Source: Bathymodiolus brooksi (taxonomy: Eukaryota; Mollusca; Bivalvia; Mytilida; Modiolidae). Taken from it: DNA of 64,000 nt. Positions 13,701-28,700 of this stretch are shown here, piece by piece (position 1 is the first letter of the stretch; the number at the start of each line of letters is the position of its first letter). Location of the stretch: contig OY804585.1 in assembly GCA_963680875.1 (NCBI GenBank), forward strand, positions 26,368,186-26,432,185, given 5' to 3'. Made by a program: the position numbers and the translations under genes. The notes under the pieces are model-generated. The model was not told the origin of the DNA, searched no databases, and saw only the letters and a list, made by a program, of their open reading frames with translations.

Positions 13701-16700
13701 AGTTCTATCTTCTGTCCCTCTATGAAGGTAATCTGGGGTTTCTGATCCAAGCAGAAACTATGAAGATGATCATACATTGACTATTTCAGTACTTATAAAC
13801 TTCTAACAGTACAGTGGTTACAAAATGTAAACGAAGGATAACAACTGTGATAAATGGACGACGGACGACCACTATGATATACGGACGACGGACGCAACAT
13901 GTAGATATTAAAACAAATCATCACTATTCGAATTTCAATATAACATTTTTTTTAATAAGCGCTGTACCTTTTCTAACTTGTGTCCATCAGCCTCTTCCAG
14001 TATACCATCCAGCAGTAATTCATGGATGCCATCACGTAAACTGTTAAGAACGCTTCTAATAGCCTGGCGTGTCTTAATGGATAGGGCAATATCCGGATGT
14101 TGCTTCTGCAGCATTCCTAAAGGAACAAGTACTAACATAAATATCTTAATTTTTTATATATTAAATGTGTACTTCATTATTGACCATTGCAAAGAAAATG
14201 TGCATATATAACAACACAATTAATCATACTACTGGCAAACTGCAAACGTAGAATTGATTACAAAAACAATGGTACTCAATGCCTTGGGTATTTTTCTAGA
14301 TATAACCACCATTGCTAAAAGTGTTGCATAATTTATGAAATAAAAGCGTAGATATCAAATGAAAAGAAAGTATAAACAGTAATGGACCACAATTCTACCA
14401 ACATCAAATAAACCGAGCAATGATCCCTCACTTTAAATCATTGAACACAAATAAACCGAACTATGATCTCTCACTTTAAATCACTGAACACAAACAGAAG
14501 ACTATGGCACATGACGTTGGAAATCAAGGTTTGTTTCAGATTAACACATTGCATTTCTTTTCAATGTTTTTCTAAAATTTATACATATATCCGTTTGTTG
14601 TACAAATGTGCTAAAGTTGCAAAGTGGTACGTTGGAGAATGAGCTCCTGGTCTATATATTATAGTTTTGTTTTGAAATATTCCATGTTGAGTAAATTACA
14701 TGCCTTAACAATATTTTATTAAGAGGTTTGAAATGTAGATAACTTTTACAACACATGTATGGTCATTGAAAATGACCATAAAATCAATTACCGAGTATCA
14801 ACACATATAACAGATCGCATTACCCGCTCATGACGGGGTGTACTCGATACAACAATAAGTGGTAAAGTTTGTCAGTCACTTGCTGCAGTTTTCTCTGGGT
14901 ACTCCGATTTCCTCCACTAAAAAAACCTACCGCCACGATACAACTGAAATATTGTTGAAAGTGGCGTTAAACACCATAACCCTAACCCGCATTACCCACC
15001 TAGACATCGTATGACATCCAAACGTCCATTGTCACTGGCTTGTTTAAGTGTTCTTCCAATTTCTTTGTGATCCACCATATGTTCTATGAGCTTACTGACT
15101 TCTTCCTCTCCAGCTACATATCCACGACCGACGTCATATCCGTAACTCAATTGCTGGCTGATCAATAATTTCATCAGGTTTAGAAATAATGGAATGGTGG
15201 GCTACGATAAAATATAGTATGTCTTTAAAAGATATGGATATGAATGAGCTAAAAAATTAAATATGCATCGATATGGTATACATTGAAACGGAAATACATT
15301 TTTTCCTCAATCCATGAAAATGGGCATGTACCAATTTAAGTGAATTCGCAGTTTATAACGTTGTCTGCGTACATGTATTATATTTATCTCGAGTATGCCC
15401 CTTGTGTTGTCACAACCACTTCCCATTAATTATACAAGTACATCTAACATGATTTTCATTATTTATGTTTCTCTCTTATTTCTCAACACGTGGAAATATT
15501 CTTGTTGTTTGAAAACACAATGTAAATTTGTAGCAGAACAATTTAGCAGGAACTACCTAATAAGATATCCTCATTTCGTTCTGATGAGACAACCAACTTA
15601 AACTTATAAATCATATTACAACAATAAAAACGAGAATTAGGTATGATACGTCACACATAAAAGAAAATTTACAGTAAGCTGAAGTATTCATAACAAACAT
15701 GACGGGCGCCATAAGTGGAGCATGAACTGCCTACCCCTCCGGAGCACATGAGTTCACCCCTGTCTTTAGTGGGATTCGTGTTGCTCGATCTGTAGTTTTC
15801 TGTGTAGTGCTTTGTAGATTATTGTATCTCATTTTGTCTTTCTTTGTTCACCATGTATTGTCTGTCCTTCTCACTACCCCTTCGGTATTTCAAAGTTTTC
15901 TTTTTTAGATAGATGAGTTGTAAAAGACATTTGAACGTACACTCCATAAATTGAAATGTGCTAACTGCTTTAGGTGATGTATTTCAATATTAAAAACTAT
16001 TCAAATGTCTGTTAATTTTTTTTTTCATATTAACAACTTTTCCTCATAGAAGAGAAATTCAGAATTATAATGAGAACATGAACATCAGTAGTTAGGACAG
16101 AATGGAGGTACTAAATATAAATATACACTAACAAACCTCTAACATGAACATCAGTAGTTAGGACAGAATGGAGGTATTAAGTATAAATATACACTAACAA
16201 ACCTCTAACATGAACATCAGTAGTTAGGACAGAATGGAGGTACTAAGTATAAATATACACTAACAAACCTCTGACATGAACATCAGTAGCTAGGACAGAA
16301 TGGAGGTATTAAATATAAATATACACTAACAAACCTCTAACATGAACATCAGTAGTTAGGACAGAATGGAGGTACTAAGTATAAATATACACTAACAAAC
16401 CTCTAACATGAACATCAGTAGTTAGGACAGAATGGAGGTATTAAATATAAATATACACTAACAAACCTCTAACATGAACATCAGTAGTTAGGACAGAATG
16501 GAGGTATTAAATATAAATATACACTAACAAACCTCTAACATGAACATCAGTAGTTAGGACAGAATGGAGGTACTAAATATAAATATACACTAGCAAACCT
16601 CTAACATGAACATCAGTAGTTAGGACAGAATGGAGGTACTAAATATAAATATACACTAACAAACCTCTAACATGAACATCAGTAGTTAGGACAGAATGGA

Positions 16701-19700
16701 GGTACTAAGTATAAATATACACTAACAAACCTCTAACATGAACATCAGTAGTTAGGACAGAATGGAGGTACTAAGTATAAATATACACTAACAAACCTCT
16801 AACATGAACATCAGTAGTTAGGACAGAATGGAGGTATTAAATATAAATATACACTAACAAACCTCTAACATGAACATCAGTAGTTAGGGACAGAATGGAG
16901 GTACTAAATATAAATATACACTAACAAACCTCTAACATGAACATCAGTAGTTAGGGACAGAATGGAGGTACTAAATATAAATATACACTAACAAACCTCT
17001 AACATGAACATCAGTAGTTAGGACAGAATGGAGGTATTAAATATAAATATACACTAACAAACCTCTAACATGAACATCAGTAGTTAGGACAGAATGGAGG
17101 TACTAAATATAAATATACACTAACAAACCTCTAACATGAACATCAGTAGTTAGGACAGAATGGAGGTATTAAATATAAATATACACTAACAAACCTCTAA
17201 CATGAACATCAGTAGTTAGGGACAGAATGGAGGTACTAAATATAAATATACACTAACAAACCTCTAACATGAACATCAGTAGTTAGGACAGAATGGAGGT
17301 ACTAAGTATAAATATACACTAACAAACCTCTAACATGAACATCAGTAGTTAGGACAGAATGGAGGTATTAAATATAAATATACACTAACAAACCTCTAAC
17401 ATGAACATCAGTAGTTAGGACAGAATGGAGGTATTAAATATAAATATACACTAACAAACCTCTAAAATGAACATCAGTAGTTAGGACAGAATGGAGGTAC
17501 TAAGTATAAATATACACTAACAAACCTCTAACATGAACATCAGTAGTTAGGACAGAATGGAGGTATTAAATATAAATATACACTAACAAACCTCTAACAT
17601 GAACATCAGTAGTTAGGGACAGAATGGAGGTACTAAATATAAATATACACTAACAAACCTCTAACATGAACATCAGTAGTTAGGACAGAATGGAGGTACT
17701 AAGTATAAATATACACTAACAAACCTCTAACATGAACATCAGTAGTTAGGACAGAATGGAGGTACTAAGTATAAATATACACTAACAAACCTCTAACATG
17801 AACATCAGTAGTTAGGACAGAATGGAGGTACTAAATATAAATATACACTAACAAACCTCTAACATGAACATCAGTAGTTAGGACAGAATGGAGGTACTAA
17901 GTATAAATATACACTAACAAACCTCTAACATGAACATCAGTAGTTAGGGACAGAATGGAGGTATTAAATATAAATATACACTAACAAACCTCTAACATGA
18001 ACATCAGTAGTTAGGACAGAATGGAGGTACTAAGTATAAATATACACTAACAAACCTCTAACATGAACATCAGTAGTTAGGACAGAATGGAGGTACTAAA
18101 TATACATTAACAAACCTCTAACATGAACATCAGTAGTTAAGACAGAATGGAGGTACTAAGTATAAATATACACTAACAAACCTCTAACATGAACATCAGT
18201 AGTTAGGACAGAATGGAGGTACTAAGTATAAATATACACTAACAAACCTCTAACATGAACATCAGTAGTTAGGACAGAATGGAGGTACTAAGTATAAATA
18301 TACACTAACAAACCTCTAACATGAACATCAGTAGTTAGGGACAGAATGGAGGTATTAAATATAAATATACACTAACAAACCTCTAACATGAACATCAGTA
18401 GTTAGGGACAGAATGGAGGTACTAAGTATAAATATACACTAACAAACCTCTAACATGAACATCAGTAGTTAGGACAGAATGGAGGTACTAAGTATAAATA
18501 TACACTAACAAACCTCTAACATGAACATCAGTAGTTAGGACAGAATGGAGGTATTAAATATAAATATACACTAACAAACCTCTAACATGAACATCAGTAG
18601 TTAGGGACAGAATGGAGGTACTAAATATAAATATACACTAACAAACCTCTAACATGAACATCAGTAGTTAGGACAGAATGGAGGTACTAAATATAAATAT
18701 ACACTAACAAACCTCTAACATGAACATCAGTAGTTAGGACAGAATGGAGGTATTAAATATAAATATACACTAACAAACCTCTAACATGAACATCAGTAGT
18801 TAGGACAGAATGGAGGTACTAAATATAAATATACACTAACAAACCTCTAACATGAACATCAGTAGTTAGGACAGAATGGAGGTACTAAGTATAAATATAC
18901 ACTAACAAACCTCTAACATGAACATCAGTAGTTAGGGACAGAATGGAGGTACTAAGTATAAATATACACTAACAAACCTCTAACATGAACATCAGTAGTT
19001 AGGACAGAATGGAGGTACTAAATATAAATATACACTAACAAACCTCTAACATGAACATCAGTAGTTAGGACAGAATGGAGGTACTAAATATAAATATACA
19101 CTAACAAACCTCTAACATGAACATCAGTAGTTAGGACAGAATGGAGGTACTAAATATAAATATACACTAACAAACCTCTAACATGAACATCAGTAGTTAG
19201 GACAGAATGGAGGTACTAAATATAAATATACACTAACAAACCTCTAACATGAACATCAGTAGTTAGGGACAGAATGGAGGTATTAAATATAAATATACAC
19301 TAACAAACCTCTAACATGAACATCAGTAGTTAGGACAGAATGGAGGTATTAAATATAAATATACACTAACAAACCTCTAACATGAACATCAGTAGTTAGG
19401 ACAGAATGGAGGTACTAAGTATAAATATACACTAACAAACCTCTAACATGAACATCAGTAGTTAGGACAGAATGGAGGTACTAAGTATAAATATACACTA
19501 ACAAACCTCTAACATGAACATCAGTAGTTAGGACAGAATGGAGGTACTAAATATAAATATACACTAACAAACCTCTAACATGAACATCAGTAGTTAGGGA
19601 CAGAATGGAGGTATTAAATATAAATATACACTAACAAACCTCTAACATGAACATCAGTAGTTAGGACAGAATGGAGGTACTAAGTATAAATATACACTAA

Positions 19701-22700
19701 CAAACCTCTAACATGAACATCAGTAGTTAGGACAGAATGGAGGTACTAAGTATAAATATACACTAACAAACCTCTAACATGAACATCAGTAGTTAGGACA
19801 GAATGGAGGTACTAAGTATAAATATACACTAACAAACCTCTAACATGAACATCAGTAGTTAGGACAGAATGGAGGTACTAAATATAAATATACACTAACA
19901 AACCTCTAACATGAACATCAATAGTTAGGGACAGAATGGAGGTATTAAATATAAATATACACTAACAAACCTCTAACATGAACATCAGTAGTTAGGACAG
20001 AATGGAGGTACTAAGTATAAATATACACTAACAAACCTCTAACATGAACATCAGTAGTTAGGACAGAATGGAGGTACTAAGTATAAATATACACTAACAA
20101 ACCTCTAACATGAACATCAGTAGTTAGGACAGAATGGAGGTACTAAGTATAAATATACACTAACAAACCTCTAACATGAACATCAGTAGTTAGGGACAGA
20201 ATGGAGGTACTAAGTATAAATATACACTAACAAACCTCTAACATGAACATCAGTAGTTAGGACAGAATGGAGGTACTAAATATAAATATACACTAACAAA
20301 CCTCTAACATGAACATCAGTAGTTAGGACAGAATGGAGGTACTAAATATAAATATACACTAACAAACCTCTAACATGAACATCAGTAGTTAGGACAGAAT
20401 GGAGGTACTAAGTATAAATATACACTAACAAACCTCTAACATGAACATCAGTAGTTAGGACAGAATGGAGGTACTAAATATAAATATACACTAACAAACC
20501 TCTAACATGAACATCAGTAGTTAGGACAGAATGGAGGTACTAAATATAAATATACACTAACAAACCTCTAACATGAACATCAGTAGTTAGGACAGAATGG
20601 AGGTACTAAATATAAATATACACTAACAAACCTCTAATATGAACATCAGTAGTTAGGACAGAATGGAGGTACTAAGTATAAATATACACTAACAAACCTC
20701 TAGCATGAACATCAGTAGTTAGGACAGAATGGAGGTACTAAATATAAATATACACTAACAAACCTCTAACATGAACATCAGTAGTTAGGACAGAATGGAG
20801 GTACTAAATATAAATATACACTAACAAACCTCTAACATGAACATCAGTAGTTAGGACAGAATGGAGGTACTAAATATAAATATACACTAACAAACCTCTA
20901 ACATGAACATCAGTAGTTAGGACAGAATGGAGGTACTAAATATAAATATACACTAACAAACCTCTAACATGAACATCAGTAGTTAGGACAGAATGGAGGT
21001 ACTAAGTATAAATATACACTAACAAACCTCTAACATGAACATCAGTAGTTAGGACAGAATGGAGGTACTAAATATAAATATACACTAACAAACCTCTAAC
21101 ATGAACATCAGTAGTTAGGACAGAATGGAGGTACTAAGTATAAATATACACTAACAAACCTCTAACATGAACATCAGTAGTTAGGGACAGAATGGAGGTA
21201 CTAAGTATAAATATACACTAACAAACCTCTAACATGAACATCAGTAGTTAGGACAGAATGGAGGTACTAAATATAAATATACACTAACAAACCTCTAACA
21301 TGAACATCAGTAGTTAGGACAGAATGGAGGTACTAAATATAAATATACACTAACAAACCTCTAACATGAACATCAGTAGTTAGGACAGAATGGAGGTACT
21401 AAGTATAAATATACACTAACAAACCTCTAACATGAACATCAGTAGTTAGGACAGAATGGAGGTACTAAATATAAATATACACTAACAAACCTCTAACATG
21501 AACATCAGTAGTTAGGACAGAATGGAGGTACTAAATATAAATATACACTAACAAACCTCTAACATGAACATCAGTAGTTAGGACAGAATGGAGGTACTAA
21601 ATATAAATATACACTAACAAACCTCTAATATGAACATCAGTAGTTAGGACAGAATGGAGGTACTAAGTATAAATATACACTAACAAACCTCTAGCATGAA
21701 CATCAGTAGTTAGGACAGAATGGAGGTACTAAATATAAATATACACTAACAAACCTCTAACATGAACATCAGTAGTTAGGACAGAATGGAGGTACTAAAT
21801 ATAAATATACACTAACAAACCTCTAACATGAACATCAGTAGTTAGGACAGAATGGAGGTACTAAATATAAATATACACTAACAAACCTCTAACATGAACA
21901 TCAGTAGTTAGGACAGAATGGAGGTACTAAATATAAATATACACTAACAAACCTCTAACATGAACATCAGTAGTTAGGACAGAATGGAGGTACTAAGTAT
22001 AAATATACACTAACAAACCTCTAACATGAACATCAGTAGTTAGGACAGAATGGAGGTACTAAATATAAATATACACTAACAAACCTCTAACATGAACATC
22101 AGTAGTTAGGACAGAATGGAGGTACTAAGTATAAATATACACTAACAAACCTCTAACATGAACATCAGTAGTTAGGACAGAATGGAGGTACTAAATATAA
22201 ATATACACTAACAAACCTCTAACATGAACATCAGTAGTTAGGACAGAATGGAGGTACTTAGTATAAATATACACTAACAAACCTCTAACATGAACATCAG
22301 TAGTTAGGACAGAATGGAGGTACTAAATATAAATATACACTAACAAACCTCTAACATGAACATCAGTAGTTAGGACAGAATGGAGGTACTAAGTATAAAT
22401 ATACACTAACAAACCTCTAACATGAACATCAGTAGTTAGGACAGAATGGAGGTACTAAATATAAATATACACTAACAAACCTCTAACATGAACATCAGTA
22501 GTTAGGACAGAATGGAGGTACTAAATATAAATATACACTAACAAACCTCTAACATGAACATCAGTAGTTAGGGACAGAATGGAGGTACTAAATATAAATA
22601 TACACTAACAAACCTCTAACATGAACATCAGTAGTTAGGGACAGAATGGAGGTATTAAATATAAATATACACTAACAAACCTCTAACATGAACATCAGTA

Positions 22701-25700
22701 GTTAGGACAGAATGGAGGTACTAAATATAAATATACACTAACAAACCTCTAACATGAACATCAGTAGTTAGGACAGAATGGAGGTATTAAATATAAATAT
22801 ACACTAACAAACCTCTAGCAACCTAAATAATCTGATGAAACGTAATAATATAAACACTACAAGTACAATGTGAACAATATGGTGACTGTTTCCATATACT
22901 GCTGGTAACGTAAAGCTGAGAGTAATGTCCACAATCCCAAGAAAAATGATTGCCAAACAAATATTGTTCCAACAAACAGTAAAATAGCATCTCCTTAGAT
23001 AGATCACCTGTAATATAAAACATCTGTATTGATAAAACGATTGCCCCCGTCGTCTTTACTCACATTTGGGTTGTAGAGGTTATTGCGTTAATTTGTTATT
23101 TGTATTTGTTTACGTATATTTGTTACCAACACGATTTCCATATCACTTGATGTTCGAGTTGTTTAATATTTACACAATTGGGGCCACTAGTGTATTTTAG
23201 TGAGGTTCATGTTACTAAGATTTTAGTTTTCTGTGTAGTGTTTTGTCGACAATGATTTCTTTTTTTGTCCTTTTTCTTTTTGGTCATTGAATTTTCTGCC
23301 CTTCTTTGAAATGTGGATTCTGATTACCCCTTTGGCATCTTCAAACATTTCTTTTTAAAGACATATTTATTACGTGAAATATTTAATTGTACCGTTTGCA
23401 TTCTGTTTCTGTCTTTTGTTTGTTTTATTTACTTTCGTATGAATATTAATAGAAAGCCACAAGATGTTACAAAATTGACTTCATAAATGATGATTTGATA
23501 TCGTAAGTTATATTCGTTACATATGTTATTCTTCAAAGGCTATTATAGGGGGTTAGGGGTTAGGGTTATGTTGTGGAATGCCACTTTCAACAATATTTCA
23601 GATATATCGTGCCGGTCAGTTTTATTGGTGAAGGAAACCGGAGTACCAGGAACAAACCACCGACCTGCAATGTACACCTCGCCCTGAGTGGGATGTGAAC
23701 TTACGACTTTAGTGGTGATAGGCAACTAAAACATACGATCATGACCATGACGACCCCTTAATAAATTATTTTATGTTTCAGCCATATAAAAGTAATGTTC
23801 TTACCTTGGCTACGGCCTCTATGATATAAAATGACACAAACACAACATTTAACGATCTAAAGATGTTTTTCCTGTCATGGATAGCTGGAAGAAACTCGCT
23901 AATAACGGACAGTGTTACATTAGCCATATCCAGGGCTATCGTACAATATAAAACAATACGAAAAGCTGTATGGTTGAGGACACGAGAAAGGCCATTCATA
24001 CATGAGGTTGTTGATGGTTTTGGTTCAAGATCCACTATGAATCTCTTGAAGAAACGTTTCTGAAATATATTATGTTAACAGTAAGTATTAAACACCTACC
24101 TCCTTCTATGTAATAAACTGGATTGGATGGTTGGTTGTTTTATGGTTTTTAACGCTACTTTCAACAATATTTCAGTTATATCGTGGTGGGCAGGTTTATT
24201 GGTGGAGGAAACCGGAGTACCCGGAGAAAACCACCGACCTGTCGCAAGTTACTGACCAACTTTATCACATAATATTGTATCGGGTACACATCGCGATGAA
24301 CGGGGTTCGAACTCACAACTTTAGTGGTGATAGGTACTAATTGTATAATATACTGGAATACAAGTAACACTATTACATAAGAGTACTAAATATTGACCTT
24401 TACAGCTAAACATGTCACTCGGATACATTACTGATACTCTTTTGTTCGAACCGTTTATTGCTGCGTACTTAGTGGAGAAGTAGTATATACCGTATACATG
24501 CATATTGTCTTTGTATTTTACCCCCCCCCCCCCCGGGATCAAACCCTAAATCTTTCTCATTTGAAGCAAACACTTGAAACAACACACGACTTCAACGGTC
24601 GACCCGATTAGACACCGAATTTGTACATAAGGACTTGTGCAATGCTCAGAGAAGAAGTTTTAAAGCATTTTATCTGTCTCCGTTTCTAATGAGTGCTTGT
24701 TTATCTCTTGTTTCACGTATTTCATTGTGACAATCCAGACTGTGAGATTTAAAAATTATTATCTGGAATTGGTATTTAGTCTTAATCCTATAGAGAAATA
24801 GACGTGGCAAGGACCAATGACATTTGAAACTGGAAGAGAAAAGTATAACTAAATGACACGAATATGAAAACAAATTCCTTTCTAATAAGCCATAATATAA
24901 AAAGAAACGTATTTCCATTCGTTTTTGCGAATAGCAAAACGATTCTTATTTGCATCGGTTATGAGTAAAATGATTTTGATAACCGGAAAATAGGATTAGC
25001 TATATTTTTCATTATAGAATTTCACATTGTTTGTAACTAGAGAAACATGGAAAACAAACGAAGTATATTGTCATTTGCAACACACAAACGTTTTTGGAAT
25101 TATGATGTCAGGACAGTAAAGTAGTTGTTTTATGTAAACTATCAGATGCATTAAACTTAGAAATTGCGATATTTCACCGTCATCTATATAATAAATGTTT
25201 TTATACTTCTAATTATGATCTTACTAGATTGACATAAAGCTTAGGAATTTCCCAGCTTTTCTTGACATCCTCCACATCAACAAATCTGTAGAAAAAACAA
25301 ACAATACATCATTTACATTACTGGTAATAAACAGTTTGACTAGGAAGCCTAATGGAACACATGTATACTTATATCAGTTGTGTATTTTCCACAACTATTC
25401 ATATTCATAACTGTCTGTCAACATTCAGTATTTAGAATATTTTCGAAATTGCAGAGAAGATCAAAACTAAAACGAATGTAGACCGTACTGTCATCATAAT
25501 AATTCCTTCATTTGACATGCCATCAAGGTTAATTTGGGGTTATGTAAGAATAAACGAGACCCTTATATATTCTAATAGCTCATCCCATTACCAACATAGG
25601 ACTCCTAAGCCGTGTCCTTGTGACTGTAACCACCCGTGAAGTAGACGAGTCTTGTGTTTATTACGACATTTATACATTGTTTCGTAGTTCGATCAGATAA

Positions 25701-28700
25701 GTCATATACATGTAGGGTTATTTAATGTAGTTTCAGGTGAAAATGGTATTAATATTTAAAAAAAAAAATATCAATCCTCCTACAAATGGCTCTCCGACAT
25801 TTGTTGAAAGCTAGAAAGGACAGTTGTTGAGATACGAGAGTCCAATATCTCATAACTTGAACTTTAAATAGATTGTGGCAATAAACACTGCATCACATGC
25901 CACCAACAATATCACACACAGAAGTTTAATAGCACCATCGCTAGTTAGAGAACTTGGTATGTACAAATAACTCCAACTGTATTCGTCAATGTAATTATAA
26001 GTTCATATGAAAAGTTTTAAGATAACACAGGAGGATAACCAGCCGTCGTAAATCAAAGGAAATATATTACAATGGCCAAAACAAATTAAAAACAAAGCAA
26101 AACAAAGCAAAACAAAACAAAAAACAAAGCAGTAACACTACACAGAAAACCTTAGTTTGCGCAACACGAATCCCACGAAAAATCGGGGGTAAACGCAGTT
26201 GACTTACTTCAATTTATATATTATGCTATATCTCTACACTCCTGTCACTGTTTTTAGAACATTGAAATGACTTACCTCCCCTTTTCATCAGATGCTATAT
26301 CTGTACACTCCTGTGACTAATGACTTACCTCCCCTTTTTATCAGATTCTATATCTGTATATTCCTGTAACTTATGACTTACCTCCCCTTTTCATCAGATT
26401 CTATATCTGTACACTCCTGTAACTAATGACTTACCTCCCCTTTTTATCAGATGCTATATCTGTATACTCCTGTAACATATGACTTACCTCCCCTTTTTTC
26501 AGATGCTATATCTGTACTCTCCTGTAACTAATGACTTACCTCCCCTTTTTATTATATTATATATCTGTACTCTGCTGTAACCAATGACTTACCTCCCCTT
26601 TTTATCAGATGCTATATCTGTACTCTCCTGTAGCTAATGACTTACCTCCCCTTTTTATCAGATTATATATCTGTACTCTCCTGTAATTAATGACTTACTT
26701 CCCCTTTTTATCAGATGCTATATTTGTACTCTCCTGTAACAAATGACTTACCTCCCCTTTTTATCAGATTCTATATCTGTTCTCTCCTGTAACTAATGAC
26801 TTACCTCCCCTTTTTATCAGATGCTATATATGTACACTCCTGTAACTAATGACTTACCTCCCCTTTTATCAGATTCTATATCTGTACTCTCCTGTAACTA
26901 ATGACTTACCTCTCCTTTTTATCAGATGCTATATATGTACACTCCTGTAACTAATGACTTACCTCCCCTTTTTATCAGATGCTATATATGTACACTCCTG
27001 TAACTAATGACTTACCTCCCCTTTTCATCAAATGCTATATCTGTACACTCTTGTAACTAATGACTTACCTCCCTTTTTTTCAAATGCTATATCTGTACAC
27101 TCCTGTAACTAATGACTTACTTCCCCTTTTTATAAGATGCTATATCTGTACACTCCTGTAACTAATGACTTACCTCTCTTTTTATAAGATGCTATATCTG
27201 TACACCACTGTCACTTTCTCAGAACAGTGTAATGACTTATCTCCCTTTTGTATCAGTTGCTATATCTGTACACTCCTGTAACTAATGACTTACCTCCCCT
27301 TTTTATCAGATGCTATATCTGTATACTCCTGTAACATATGACTTACCTCCCCTTTTTTCAGAGGCTATATCTGTACACTCCTGTAACTAATGACTTACCT
27401 CCCCTTTTTATTGGATTATATATCTGTACTCTGCTGTAACCAATGACTTGCCTCCCCTTTTTATCAGATGCTATATCTGTACTCTCCTGTAGCTAATGAC
27501 TTACCTCCCCTTTTTATCAGATTATATATCTGTACTCTCCTGTAACTAATGACTTACTTCCCCTTTTTATCAGATGCTATATTTGTACTCTCCTGTAACA
27601 AATGACTTACCTCCCCTTTTTATCAGATTCTATATCTGTACTCTCCTGTGACTAATGACTTACCTCCCCTTTTTATCAGATTCTATATCTGTATATTCCT
27701 GTAACTTATGACTTACCTCCCCTTTTCATCAGATTCTATATCTGTACACTCCTGTAACTAATGACTTACCTCCCCTTTTTATCAGATGCTATATCTGTAT
27801 ACTCCTGTAACATATGACTTACCTCCCCTTTTTTCAGATGCTATATCTGTACTCTCCTGTAACTAATGACTTACCTCCCCTTTTTATTATATTATATATC
27901 TGTACTCTGCTGTAACCAATGACTTACCTCCCCTTTTTATCAGATGCTATATCTGTACTCTCCTGTAGCTAATGACTTACCTCCCCTTTTTATCAGATTA
28001 TATATCTGTACTCTCCTGTAACTAATGACTTACTTCCCCTTTTTATCAGATGCTATATTTGTACTCTCCTGTAACAAATGACTTACCTCCCCTTTTTATC
28101 AGATTCTATATCTGTTCTCTCCTGTAACTAATGACTTACCTCCCCTTTTTATCAGATGCTATATATGTACACTCCTGTAACTAATGACTTACCTCCCCTT
28201 TTTATCAGATTCTATATCTGTACTCTCCTGTAACTAATGACTTACCTCTCCTTTTTATCAGATGCTATATATGTACACTCCTGTAACTAATGACTTACCT
28301 CCCCTTTTTATCAGATGCTATATATGTACACTCCTGTAACTAATGACTTACCTCCCCTTTTCATCAAATGCTATATCTGTACACTCTTGTAACTAATGAC
28401 TTACCTCCCTTTTTTTCAAATGCTATATCTGTACACTCCTGTAACTAATGACTTACTTCCCCTTTTTATAAGATGCTATATCTGTACACTCCTGTAACTA
28501 ATGACTTACCTCTCTTTTTATAAGATGCTATATCTGTACACCACTGTCACTTTCTCAGAACAGTGTAATGACTTATCTCCCTTTTGTATCAGTTGCTATA
28601 TCTGTACACTCCTGTAACTAATGACTTACCTCCCCTTTTTATCAGATGCTATATCTGTATACTCCTGTAACATATGACTTACCTCCCCTTTTTTCAGAGG

